Made by a program: the position numbers and the translations under genes
Shown: positions 1 to 7,889 of the stretch, one piece after another
Numbering within the stretch: position 1 is the first letter of the stretch
How the letters are laid out: each line of letters opens with the position of its first letter
Source of the DNA: Coleofasciculus sp. FACHB-1120
GTDB lineage: Bacteria; Cyanobacteriota; Cyanobacteriia; Cyanobacteriales; FACHB-T130
Direction: 5' to 3'
Length of the DNA stretch: 64,000 nt
Assembly (NCBI RefSeq): GCF_014698845.1
Contig: NZ_JACJTV010000008.1
Span: forward strand, 1 to 64,000
Notes under the pieces: model-generated
Told to the model about the DNA's origin: nothing
What the model saw: only the letters and a program-made list of their open reading frames with translations
Databases searched by the model: none

Positions 1-119
1 AGAGATGCACCACCTCCATCAAGTGGTCAATTTGACCGAAGAACGGCAGCGCATTCTCCGCTTCCTGGGGGCGGCTTGCCAGAAATACTACCTACTGGTT
101 TGAAACCTGCGGAATGTGG
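1..119 (+). mobile_element. right end of an insertion sequence inserted in tniQ
   Basis: Only the last ~119 bases of the element are in the window. It contains a transposase tail on the plus strand followed by a short end ending near GCGGAATGTGG. TniQ coding sequence on the minus strand is recognisable as far as 'TLLPFY' (codons at about 120-125) and then turns into non-TniQ sequence, which places the junction at about 119/120. The end sequence and transposase tail resemble IS1634/DUF4277-type cyanobacterial elements, but that family call is from memory and weak. Confidence 0.6.
2..103 (+). CDS. C-terminal fragment of an IS transposase (runs off the left edge)
   Basis: An open plus-strand frame enters from the left edge and stops at a TGA, giving a 33-residue tail. 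It reads through 'LTEERQRILRFLG' and 'QKYYLLV', which looks like the end of cyanobacterial DDE transposases that finish with a short helix and a KYY-type motif. Its codons are coherent while the opposite strand here loses similarity to TniQ, which supports this strand as coding. No catalytic residue is within the visible part, so the family is inferred. Confidence 0.5.
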   Translation, partial: EMHHLHQVVNLTEERQRILRFLGAACQKYYLLV

Positions 120-359
120 GTAAAAAGGTAGCAGTGTATGGTTATCAATCAAGCGGTCAACTGTGTAGTAACCTCCTGGTGGTAGAGCCGTAACTAAATC
201 ATTCAGGTACCCTGGTAGCTCTATTCTTGCAGTCATAGTATTTCCAAACAGTTCTTTACTCAGAAACCCCTTTGATGGGTACTGCATTCGGTCAGCGTAT
301 CGGGCACAAATACTGTAGAGCAGTTCATCTGGATAAGGGTCAGGGAAACATGAAATCAT
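120..359 (-). pseudogene. tniQ: tniQ N-terminal fragment, interrupted by an IS
   Basis: TniQ/TnsD proteins are the target-selection subunits of Tn7-like transposons. The first ~80 residues are typical: 'PDPYPDELLYS' near residues 6-16, which is the usual N-terminal TniQ signature, then 'NHTLLPFY' near residues 72-79. After that the reading frame runs into IS sequence and stops at position 27. The zinc-finger and C-terminal target-recognition parts are therefore absent from this copy unless they resume left of the IS. The ATG shares bases with the TAA of tnsC (TAATG), so it was translationally coupled to it. The element is probably disabled for its own targeting, though TnsABC could still serve another TniQ. 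Confidence 0.85.
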
Positions 360-1963
360 TAGGCTATAATCTCCAAAAAGTATTCAGTGATGGGTTGAAT
401 GTAACCAGCCTCTAGGAGAGCTTCATAAGGGGTAATGCTACATTGTTTTCCATCTGAAAGAATATTAATCAAGCTTTTTTCCCCTTCTGATTTTTTGGGA
501 TGTTTATTTGAATGCTTTCTAGTCTTACTCGGAGAATCATTGAAAACCTTTGTCTGACCTGCTATCGACTCTTTTTTAAACAAATCAGAGTTTTGCTGTT
601 GGACTTGCTCCGGTTGCTCTATTTTGTGATTAACTAGGCCTTCAATAGGTTCTGAGGAAGGAGTGGGTGAATCATCTACTAATAGTTGATGCTGCTCTTC
701 TTCTATGAATTCGCCAATATTAATTGGACGGACATCTTCACAGTTTCTAAGCTTCTCTGTGTTTCCTGCTTTCAGGGCATCTAGAACTTCCCTCGCCGTG
801 CGTAGACAATCCTTAGCCACTGACTTGAAGATTCCTACTGTCAGTTTTTCCTTACCTGTCGAAATAGCTCGTGCCTGCGCCAACATGAAAACTTTGATTG
901 CCAAGTCAGTAATTCCTTGACATTCGTAGTAGAGAGCATGACTCAACTCAGGAGTCCATTCACAAGGGTTACGTATATACTGATATGGCCAAAGTGCATG
1001 AGTGAATATGTCCCAGTCTTCATCCTCATTCATTCGATCCCAGATAAAATCTCCCTGCCCCGTACCTCGACGGATTTGACGAAATTCACTCCCTAAAACC
1101 GACCAAGCTTTGTAAGTTCCTACTAGAACTACAGGAAGACCGATAGTATTAATCAGTTGAACGAAGAAGTCGAGAATTTTTTCGTAACCACCGACATTTA
1201 ATTTAGTCAATCTTTGGATTTCATCGATCACCAGTACTCCAAGATGGACATTTGAAGCAGCAAGAGCCACGTAGGGCATCAATTCATTGACTGTCTTGCG
1301 ACCATTGTTAGCATAATTTTGGTAATATGACGTTCCTAAAATGTCATCAACAGCTTGAAAGAAGTTGAGACATAGACCTTTAATTGAGCCATCAGCGGGA
1401 CATTCCAGAATGAGCCATACTAGCTGCGTGTTAGTATAATTTTGGTTTTGGTAGCGATTGTGATAGATGACTTGGGGATAGAGGTCTAGGATTGCTTGTA
1501 TAGTTGTAGACTTGCCGACTCCACTGATACCAAGAATCGTAAAACCTGTAGCTGTTGACCGCCGACGCCTGTTACCTGTGCTACCGGAGCGTAAAGTCTC
1601 TACCTTCTTATTTATATTTTTCCAAAACCCACGACTTACCGGGTTGCGAGCGATATATCCCGAACGCAGCATTCGCGAGAAACGCTGCTCCAAGTCGAGG
1701 TGAGGGGAAAGAACGATGAAAAGTTCGAGTACATTTTGAATTAGATGTAAGCGCTGGTGAGCGGGTAAATTACGCTCCTCTTTCAAGAATTCAGGGTAGA
1801 ACGCCAGCTCTTTAATGATGTCATCTTCGGTTTTAATTTCAGGTAGCGCTTCAATGAGTGGATTTCCTTGATAGATAGAAATTTCATCATGGTAAGTCGC
1901 TTGTTCTTGAGTTCCTCTAAAGACTAAGAGCGGTGGCTTTATCAATTTTTTACTGAATGTCAT
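359..1963 (-). CDS. tnsC: TnsC/TniB-like AAA+ ATPase, transposition regulator
   Basis: TnsC is the ATPase that links the target-selection protein to the TnsA-TnsB transposase. This 534-residue protein has a Walker A at about residues 145-152 ('GISGVGKST') and a Walker B at about 243-248 ('VLVIDE' followed by IQRL), the layout of TnsC/TniB. An ~85-residue helical N-terminal region precedes the ATPase. The last ~130 residues are polar and low in complexity and end in a short helix (EALLEAGYI), probably the part that contacts TnsA/TnsB. The gene starts 3 bases after tnsB stops. Its length is closer to Tn7 TnsC (~555) than to the short TnsC of type V-K CRISPR transposons (~275), which fits an element that has TnsA. 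Confidence 0.9.
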   Translation of the reverse strand: MTFSKKLIKPPLLVFRGTQEQATYHDEISIYQGNPLIEALPEIKTEDDIIKELAFYPEFLKEERNLPAHQRLHLIQNVLELFIVLSPHLDLEQRFSRMLRSGYIARNPVSRGFWKNINKKVETLRSGSTGNRRRRSTATGFTILGISGVGKSTTIQAILDLYPQVIYHNRYQNQNYTNTQLVWLILECPADGSIKGLCLNFFQAVDDILGTSYYQNYANNGRKTVNELMPYVALAASNVHLGVLVIDEIQRLTKLNVGGYEKILDFFVQLINTIGLPVVLVGTYKAWSVLGSEFRQIRRGTGQGDFIWDRMNEDEDWDIFTHALWPYQYIRNPCEWTPELSHALYYECQGITDLAIKVFMLAQARAISTGKEKLTVGIFKSVAKDCLRTAREVLDALKAGNTEKLRNCEDVRPINIGEFIEEEQHQLLVDDSPTPSSEPIEGLVNHKIEQPEQVQQQNSDLFKKESIAGQTKVFNDSPSKTRKHSNKHPKKSEGEKSLINILSDGKQCSITPYEALLEAGYIQPITEYFLEIIA

Positions 1964-1966
1964 TGT

Positions 1967-4153
1967 TCAATCTCCTCTGACGTGTTGACGCAATTTGTCA
2001 AAAGGTCGATGAGGCGCTACATACTCCTCATCATCTTTGTCAGGTTGAGCAATGGTTGGCATGGGAATCACTTGCGCTAGTTGGTCGGGAAGCTTGTCTG
2101 GTGTTAAATCCCAAGCTTCAGTCTTCCGCTCGTGACTACGTTCTTCGTTACGGTTTTGGCGGATATTTTTGATACGAGACTGCTTGCTTTGACCATCATC
2201 AGTCTTTTTCGCCTCCTCAGTTGCCTGATCAAGGATTTTGTTCGCTTGAGCATTATGTTTTGCTTTAGACTGCTGTCTGCGTGTCTTGGAAGCCTGCTTG
2301 TTTACCTCTTGCCGTCTGTAGTAGTCTTCTACTTCACGAAAGTCGCAACCCTGGAAGCGTTGATCGACTTCAAGTAAACGACAAACTTCCATGTCTTTGC
2401 CGCTATCAAGACGTATGTAGATGTAGTCAACAAGGCGTGGGTCATAGGCAACAGTAATTTTCCAACTCCTTTTGCTTTTTGCCTTAACAAACCACTGTTG
2501 ACGTACAGCTAATTCACAGGTGTAGTGCAACTTCTTGAAGTAGATACAGCCTTCACGGGTTACAGAAGCTTCTGCTGTTGGGAGGAGGTTCAGACGGATA
2601 TTTTCAGGTGGTTGCCAATGAAGCGAACCGACTCGATTCTCGGCTCCCCACTGCCAGAGATCAACTGGGTAAGGTTCGAGTTCATCTTGGATCATGAATT
2701 CATCCATCGGGTATTTGTTCAAACGTTTTTCGCTGTTGTGATCCAGAATGGCAAGAATCATCAACTGCCGAAATTCATACAGAGTCAGAACCCCATCAAG
2801 CCGATAGTCTCTTTCTCCTCGTTCAGGAAGTTTCTTGACAGAACCTGGGAGCCAATGAATGGCTTCGTTATTTAACTGATTAAAGCTCTGCTCTACAATA
2901 CCTTTCATGTCTGCCCGGTAAGGAGGCGTATTATCGACATCTACACCGAGAGAGTCCACCAGGTTATTTGCGTTATATCCTTCAAATTCACCTCGATCTG
3001 CCAGGATAGCTTCAGGAAGATGATGGCTAGGCCACTCAGCTTCTGTAATTTCCAAATCAAACTTTTTGCAAAATTCAACCTTATCTGCTGTAGCATTTTC
3101 CAGGGCTAACATTGCACCTAGCCAGCTTGAAGGTTCGAGGGTGACGACAAACCCAACAATCATACGGCTGAACACATCGATAACCAGATAGAGTGTAGGT
3201 CTACCGATAATCCAGCGTCGGCTTAGCGAACTTACTAGATAAACATCAGCGATCGTTGCGTCGATTTGAAAGAGTGACCCAGGTCCAAAAGCCATCTGAG
3301 TTGAGTTTCCCACGATAGCCCGATGACTTAAGTTATATCGACGTTCGCCTTTACGAGTAATGAGTTGGCGAGTGATATCAGAGCTTTTCTCATACCAGTA
3401 CTGAAACTGCCTCAAGCTAGGTAATTTTTCTGCTGGTGGCAAAATAGGCTCCTTGGAACCATCGGCAAGTTCTCTATATCCGATGGGAAAGAACTTTTCG
3501 AGGGTAAGTTGAAAAGCCTTGGTTAAGGGTCTTTTTTGCGGGGTTTCGTAGAATAACCGGATACCTTTACGAAATTTCTTCTCTATCTCGGCATCAACAT
3601 TAACTCCAAGCTCCTCATTTCTGGCTTGAGCAAGGAAGCTCTTGCGACCTCTTTTGCAACCATCACTTCGCTTCTCCTTACCTTTCTCACCGCACTTATT
3701 AAAGTCAGGTATGATGGCATTTTTTGTCTGACCTCGTTGCCAATACCGTCGTAAGTCCTTGCGAATAGTTGGTTCTGTTCTTCCTGTCTGTTTAACTGCC
3801 TCCTTGATCAACTGGCTCCGCTTAACAGGATCGAACAACGACTCTTCTTGGGTTACGATTAGGAAAATAGCAGACCAAGCCTTATCTACGCGCTGGCGTT
3901 GCTCCTCATTTAGTGCAACGTAATAGCGAAGAATTTTGGCGTAGGGATCTTCTTGCAGGATGCTGGCTCTATTAGCAGCAATTGCTGCCATCATATGCTC
4001 ATGCTTCTGGAGTATGGGTTGAGCATAAGGATCGTAGATGTCGATGGTTACTACATCGGTGCCAGAGAAATCGATCCACAATATGCGGTCAATTTGAGTA
4101 TCTGCTTCGTTGTCACTTTGCCAGCAGAGTAGCTGGTTGACTAAAAGGTTCAT
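1967..4153 (-). CDS. tnsB: TnsB-like DDE transposase
   Basis: TnsB binds the transposon ends and makes the 3'-end joins. The retroviral-integrase fold is clear in this 728-residue protein. The first catalytic aspartate is in 'FQIDAT' (D298), the second in 'ILADRGEF' (D386) and the glutamate in 'GIVEQSF' (E421), so the DDE triad is complete. The ~260 residues before the core are helical and basic and would hold the end-binding HTH domains. A beta-barrel-like segment and a strongly charged K/R/Q-rich tail (residues ~600-700) follow the core. The gene overlaps tnsA by 4 bases (ATGA) and tnsC follows at once, so the three are co-translated. It appears intact. Confidence 0.93.
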   Translation of the reverse strand: MNLLVNQLLCWQSDNEADTQIDRILWIDFSGTDVVTIDIYDPYAQPILQKHEHMMAAIAANRASILQEDPYAKILRYYVALNEEQRQRVDKAWSAIFLIVTQEESLFDPVKRSQLIKEAVKQTGRTEPTIRKDLRRYWQRGQTKNAIIPDFNKCGEKGKEKRSDGCKRGRKSFLAQARNEELGVNVDAEIEKKFRKGIRLFYETPQKRPLTKAFQLTLEKFFPIGYRELADGSKEPILPPAEKLPSLRQFQYWYEKSSDITRQLITRKGERRYNLSHRAIVGNSTQMAFGPGSLFQIDATIADVYLVSSLSRRWIIGRPTLYLVIDVFSRMIVGFVVTLEPSSWLGAMLALENATADKVEFCKKFDLEITEAEWPSHHLPEAILADRGEFEGYNANNLVDSLGVDVDNTPPYRADMKGIVEQSFNQLNNEAIHWLPGSVKKLPERGERDYRLDGVLTLYEFRQLMILAILDHNSEKRLNKYPMDEFMIQDELEPYPVDLWQWGAENRVGSLHWQPPENIRLNLLPTAEASVTREGCIYFKKLHYTCELAVRQQWFVKAKSKRSWKITVAYDPRLVDYIYIRLDSGKDMEVCRLLEVDQRFQGCDFREVEDYYRRQEVNKQASKTRRQQSKAKHNAQANKILDQATEEAKKTDDGQSKQSRIKNIRQNRNEERSHERKTEAWDLTPDKLPDQLAQVIPMPTIAQPDKDDEEYVAPHRPFDKLRQHVRGD

Positions 4154-4992
4154 CCAACTTTATCCCTTTGGTTGATAACGTCTGCGGATGGAGCTTTCAA
4201 AAGTACGAGCTTTTTTCTAGGATTGATGGGTTGATTCAGGTCAATCAGCAATTCGCGTCTAGCCAGCATATGCCGAACTACCGAGAGGCTGTCACCTGGT
4301 TCTAAACCAAGTTTGTCATCACAATCAGCAGTGATTTCCGTAAGCGGCTCATCCCTTTGAGCAATCCACTGAATTAATAATTTTTTAGCCTCAAGAATCT
4401 CGCGCTCTGACAGAGTAAGTTTATCTTCATCAAAGCGCTTGCTTATCCAATCGATGTTTTTGGCAAGGACTGGGGGAATTTCGTGTTCAGTCACTATCCC
4501 CCAACTGATGTTTCTTTTGAGCCAATATTGGCGTTCAATCTCAAACTTTTTTATAGTCCGTTCGTTTTCCAGTTGGTCTGAAGGTTTAACTGTGCGAGCT
4601 TGATAAAAAACTCCCATGCCTTGGCGGATGGCGATGTAGAAATCCGTCGTCATGACGATAGGTTCTTGTGTCTTTGGATCAGTAGGATGACGGATGCAAA
4701 GTTTTTCGGCAATTTCTAAGGTCTCTGACAAAGGTAGTAGAGGATACTGTTCTTGGATGTCCTCAACAATTGGTGACCAGTCGAGAATATAGAAATAACG
4801 AACCTCATGCTGGCTCAAAAGCTCGTGTCTTCTTCCCGTTGTCAACCCTTTAATACGCTTGCACGTACCCATTGAGCTGACATCTTGCACCGTTAGCCAA
4901 GGCTTGTAATTGAAACCTCTACCTTGACCGCGACCTTCTTCAATCCGTTTTTCAATGACAGCCTGGGTTGTTTGTCTCTTGCGTTTAGCCAT
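4150..4992 (-). CDS. tnsA: TnsA-like transposon endonuclease
   Basis: TnsA cuts the 5' ends of Tn7-like elements so that they move by cut-and-paste. Candidate catalytic residues of its restriction-endonuclease fold can be placed: a glutamate in 'SQHEVRYFYILDW' (E63), an aspartate in 'VMTTDFY' (D117), and the Q-x-x-x-x-K type motif 'QARTVKPS' (K136). The C-terminal half (residues ~165-280) is the helical TnsA C-domain that contacts TnsC. At 280 residues it has normal length for the family (Tn7 TnsA is 273). Its presence argues against a type V-K CRISPR transposon, which lacks TnsA. It is the first gene of the tnsA-B-C-tniQ operon. Confidence 0.9.
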   Translation of the reverse strand: MAKRKRQTTQAVIEKRIEEGRGQGRGFNYKPWLTVQDVSSMGTCKRIKGLTTGRRHELLSQHEVRYFYILDWSPIVEDIQEQYPLLPLSETLEIAEKLCIRHPTDPKTQEPIVMTTDFYIAIRQGMGVFYQARTVKPSDQLENERTIKKFEIERQYWLKRNISWGIVTEHEIPPVLAKNIDWISKRFDEDKLTLSEREILEAKKLLIQWIAQRDEPLTEITADCDDKLGLEPGDSLSVVRHMLARRELLIDLNQPINPRKKLVLLKAPSADVINQRDKVG

Positions 4993-5235
4993 TCAGCTAC
5001 TCCTTGTTATGAATGCTGGTACTCACAAAGTTGTTTCTCAAACCAGGCTGTTCGTGCATTTTTTAGGTAGGCTAAGCAGAGTTTCAAGATGTGCTGGATA
5101 CTAGCACGTCACCATCGTGAATAATGTATGCAATATAGCTAATTAACTACATACTTCATACATAACTTTCTTTGAACCACTTTTTAATTTGTTTCAGTTT
5201 TTAATCTTTTGCCAGCTCCTATCCTAAAAAAATAA
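4993..5235 (-). other. upstream region of tnsA, candidate transposon end
   Basis: This AT-rich gap precedes tnsA, where Tn7-type elements usually carry one end and its TnsB sites. It contains short related words around 5123-5165 (ATGTATG, ACATAC, CATACATA) and a TTAATTAGCT-like palindrome. I could not define a clean TGT...ACA terminus or evenly spaced TnsB repeats, so the end is only suspected. The tnsA promoter must also lie here. Confidence 0.25.
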
Positions 5236-6546
5236 TTACGTTTCACCTGAGACAATATTTAGAGCTTGACTGGCTGAGGTCAACGCACTCAAAATTTCAA
5301 CTTTCATTGCCTTGGCTTTGGCTCGAATGCCGTCGGTGTTCTCTTGTAAGTACGTTAAGTGAGTATTAATTTTGGCAATGTAATCTAGAGAGGATTGAAT
5401 TCGTTGCATCTGAGCTTCAATCGCACTACAGTCTAGCTTCGAGTTAAGAGCCTGTTGGTTTACTAATTGCTGCCGCACGATGAGAAACTGAAGGGCAACA
5501 CTGAGTAACTCATGAGTAGTTGCAATCCATAATCCGTATTCACAGGTTCCTTGTGTCCATTCGCCAATCTCCTGCGCCAAGCCTTCGCGAGAATGACTCA
5601 GGAAAATTCCTGCATTCGCTTCATACTTAGCCATTGCCTTGGTTAGGCGTTTGGAAATCAGATGACGACCCCACGGTTGGGAGGGTCGATTTCTAGCTTC
5701 AATAACGATAGAAATCTCAGTTGCCGCTACTGAGTTGGGAGTGAGCTTGATGAGGATGTCACCTGGCTCATTTTCCTTGGCGACGTGGTGAATCTCAGCG
5801 CCACAAATCTTCGACCAGTCTTGGAGTTTCACCAGCACCAAGTCTTCATAGGCAGCACCCTTAGCTGTTGTTTGCTCAAGTGCTGCTTGCGTTACCTGTT
5901 TGTCTCGAATTTCCTGGCGGAGTTTGTCTACTTCCGACGCTAAGGGCTTTACTGCTTCACTGACCACACTCTTTACAGCTTTGGCTAGAGTTCCGTTGTC
6001 TGCTGTAACATTTGCTAGTGCTGCCTTAAACGATCCCTGGATGGAATCTGATAATTTGGGGTTGAGAAGGTTGGTGAGGGTTTTGAGAACGCTGCCAATA
6101 ACGGAAGTTTCCTTATGCGGGTCAATATCCCGTGCTAGCAGAGTTCGGACGCCATCCACTTGAGCGGTAAGCACTGCTGCGGTTTGATTAATTTGTCCTT
6201 TGAGCGGTGCCAAAACTTGACCATTTTCCGTACCGATTTGACTGACCAACTCCTCCTCAAAAGACTGGACAATGCGGCTTACGGCTGTTTGGAATTCAGA
6301 AAGTAGGGTTTGCATCCGTTGCTCAACAAAGGCTGTATCCTGACGGGCATGAGCGACTTGGATGCAGGCAAAACCCATTTCCACACAACTCAGGAGAGTA
6401 GATTCTTGTTGGGACTCAGGCAATTGTCTCAAGTAGTTAGCTGCCTCTGGGTGACGGATTTCTAAGTCGCGAATCACAATATGGTCGCCAATAATCTCGA
6501 TAGTGGAGGAAGGTAGATTGCCGTTACGGGTGGAGAAAAAGGTCAT
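5236..6546 (-). CDS. unrecognised 436-residue protein, possible nuclease core between coiled coils
   Basis: I do not recognise this protein. It has no signal peptide or membrane segment. Residues ~60-220 are long amphipathic helices rich in Q, E and L, suggesting coiled coil. At ~250-300 there is a compact block with 'PGDILIKL', then 'ISIVIEARN', then 'KRLTKAMAKYEANAGIFLS'. The order G-D-I ... E-A-R followed by a helix and a hydrophobic strand resembles PD-(D/E)xK nucleases of the DUF2130/RmuC type, but the usual lysine of ExK is an arginine. A second helical region (~340-430) ends the protein. It shares a strand with tnsA and with the two small genes upstream and may be transposon cargo or flanking DNA. 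Function is open. Confidence 0.7.
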   Translation of the reverse strand: MTFFSTRNGNLPSSTIEIIGDHIVIRDLEIRHPEAANYLRQLPESQQESTLLSCVEMGFACIQVAHARQDTAFVEQRMQTLLSEFQTAVSRIVQSFEEELVSQIGTENGQVLAPLKGQINQTAAVLTAQVDGVRTLLARDIDPHKETSVIGSVLKTLTNLLNPKLSDSIQGSFKAALANVTADNGTLAKAVKSVVSEAVKPLASEVDKLRQEIRDKQVTQAALEQTTAKGAAYEDLVLVKLQDWSKICGAEIHHVAKENEPGDILIKLTPNSVAATEISIVIEARNRPSQPWGRHLISKRLTKAMAKYEANAGIFLSHSREGLAQEIGEWTQGTCEYGLWIATTHELLSVALQFLIVRQQLVNQQALNSKLDCSAIEAQMQRIQSSLDYIAKINTHLTYLQENTDGIRAKAKAMKVEILSALTSASQALNIVSGET

Positions 6547-6649
6547 AAAACAATCGGTGTCTAGATTACACTGACTGCACCGTACTCCCTGGTTTTTCAG
6601 ACGGTCAAGAAAGTTTTGTCAATTTGCAAAGCCATAACCATTTGTCGGA

Positions 6650-6925
6650 TTACTGCCTTGTGCGCCAGCGTTCCAAAAGTGGCTGAACTCGTTCGGCATT
6701 GGTGAGGAGAAAATCAGCCATCGCCATGATTCGTTGGTACGGAAGACCCGCTTCTCGACGGCTAGCTTGTCCACCGAGCCAGTGGTAAGTGGTGGATTTG
6801 GAAAGGCAGCAGATGTGAGCCAATTGTTCATACCCTAATCCCCAACGGTAGCTGAAGTCTTGGGGGGAGATAAACATCTGATTGTGCAGCTCTAGAACTT
6901 GTTGACGTGTCTGTTGAGAAGACAT
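6650..6925 (-). CDS. small putative helix-turn-helix protein
   Basis: This is a 91-residue soluble protein. Residues ~30-50 ('YEQLAHICCLSKSTTYHWLGG') fit a helix-turn-helix: a helix, a turn after CCLS, then a recognition helix with STTYHW. The rest is helical and basic and ends in 'ERWRTRQ'. It lies 13 bases downstream of the next gene on the same strand and about 100 bases upstream of the 436-residue gene, so the three could be one transcript. A DNA-binding accessory or regulatory role is inferred from the motif only. Confidence 0.65.
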   Translation of the reverse strand: MSSQQTRQQVLELHNQMFISPQDFSYRWGLGYEQLAHICCLSKSTTYHWLGGQASRREAGLPYQRIMAMADFLLTNAERVQPLLERWRTRQ

Positions 6926-6938
6926 AATGACCTCTGAT

Positions 6939-7229
6939 TCAAACTACAGATGACTGATTGAGCCGTTCGATGTCTTGCTCAAAAGCGAAGTCGTAGCTGG
7001 TGATATGCCGGGAAGGACTTTGCTCATCGAGTAAAACCAGGTAATGCAGTCCAGTAGCAATACAACTGGAAGAGTGGGTGTAGATAACGCCGAGGATGCG
7101 ACCAAAGTCCGGATGAGGAACTTGACGCCAGCGTACTGAATCACCGAGCTGAAACTGTTGCTGAGGTAGGATTTGGGGAATGTACTCTGGTACGGCGAAG
7201 GGTGGTATCTGAGGTGCCGGGTGAGACAT
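6939..7229 (-). CDS. small hypothetical protein with a possible SH3/Tudor-like barrel
   Basis: This 96-residue protein starts with a proline-rich stretch (residues 5-25). A compact beta-rich region follows: 'LGDSVRW', 'PDFGRILGVIY', then 'GLHYLVLLDE'. The G-D-x-V-x-W ... G-x-I-x-G pattern resembles KOW, Tudor or SH3-like barrels that bind nucleic acid or protein. No catalytic residue is evident. It heads the likely three-gene minus-strand transcript and faces the Xre regulator across ~110 bases, so both promoters lie in 7230-7338. The name is descriptive only. Confidence 0.6.
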   Translation of the reverse strand: MSHPAPQIPPFAVPEYIPQILPQQQFQLGDSVRWRQVPHPDFGRILGVIYTHSSSCIATGLHYLVLLDEQSPSRHITSYDFAFEQDIERLNQSSVV

Positions 7230-7338
7230 AGTAGTTTCCAGATGTTGCGTGAAGCTAAATCACTGATGTTATTTATATATCACAAAATGTTATTTATAAG
7301 CTGTAGACTCACTCACTTTACTCTCTGACGATTGTGAA

Positions 7339-7584
7339 GTGAGTCAAAATTATGGACTAAGTATCAAACAGCGCTTTGGAAAAGCAATAAGACGCAGACG
7401 GCGAGAACTGGATTTATCTCAAGAGGAGCTAGCCGAACGGGCTGAGCTTCACCGTACCTATATTTCCAATATTGAGAGAGGGGAACTGAACCCTTCGCTA
7501 GAGACTATGGAAAAGTTGGTCAAAGCGCTGGATATAACTGTTTCTGCTCTGTTTACGAATTACGGCATTGAAGCAGATGAATGA
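7339..7584 (+). CDS. Xre/Cro-family transcriptional regulator (controller-protein type)
   Basis: This is an 81-residue one-domain HTH_3 protein. The motif runs through residues ~22-60 with 'LSQEELAERAELHRTYISN' and the typical 'IERGELNPSLETMEKL'. The size and sequence resemble restriction-modification controller proteins and phage repressors. The start is a GTG; a following in-frame start is not obvious. Its position between a divergent minus-strand gene group and the OLD-type nuclease suggests it controls one or both. Its last codons overlap a 53-residue ORF by ATGA. Confidence 0.85.
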   Translation: MSQNYGLSIKQRFGKAIRRRRRELDLSQEELAERAELHRTYISNIERGELNPSLETMEKLVKALDITVSALFTNYGIEADE

Positions 7585-7742
7585 CCCAGAGAGCCGCTCT
7601 TGATTATTTAGGTGCTTGGGTGCAAGCTAATTCCCAAGCACAGGATCAAACCAGCGGTATAAACTGGTTGACCCAACCAAACATAAGAACCAGTAAGACG
7701 GCTGGCTCTACACTCTCTCAGGTCATATTCAAGCATCCCTGA
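7581..7742 (+). CDS. 53-residue ORF overlapping the Xre gene
   Basis: The ATG overlaps the Xre stop as ATGA, the usual sign of translational coupling. The product begins 'MTQRAALDYLGAWVQAN' and ends 'SQVIFKHP'. The N-terminal half could be an amphipathic helix and the rest is polar. I recognise no family. It may be a small partner of the regulator or a chance ORF. The gap of ~150 bases to the next gene contains an inverted repeat (CTGATGAGCC-like and its mirror around 7740-7790) that may be a terminator. Confidence 0.4.
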   Translation: MTQRAALDYLGAWVQANSQAQDQTSGINWLTQPNIRTSKTAGSTLSQVIFKHP

Positions 7743-7889
7743 TTGAGGGCTGAAGGCTCATCAGTTATTTACTGGTCAGCCTTCAGTTTATTAATAAAGC
7801 GCAAATTTTAGCAAAGTTTGTAGTCTGGTCTCCCTCTTTACCTCTAGCTCATGTAAAACAGAAATACAGTCATTTACTGCTATATCAAT

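Noticed and set aside
4993-5235. Search for a clear transposon end with TnsB repeats
   Set aside because: Short similar words are present, but I could not define a TGT/ACA terminus, so no end is annotated with confidence.
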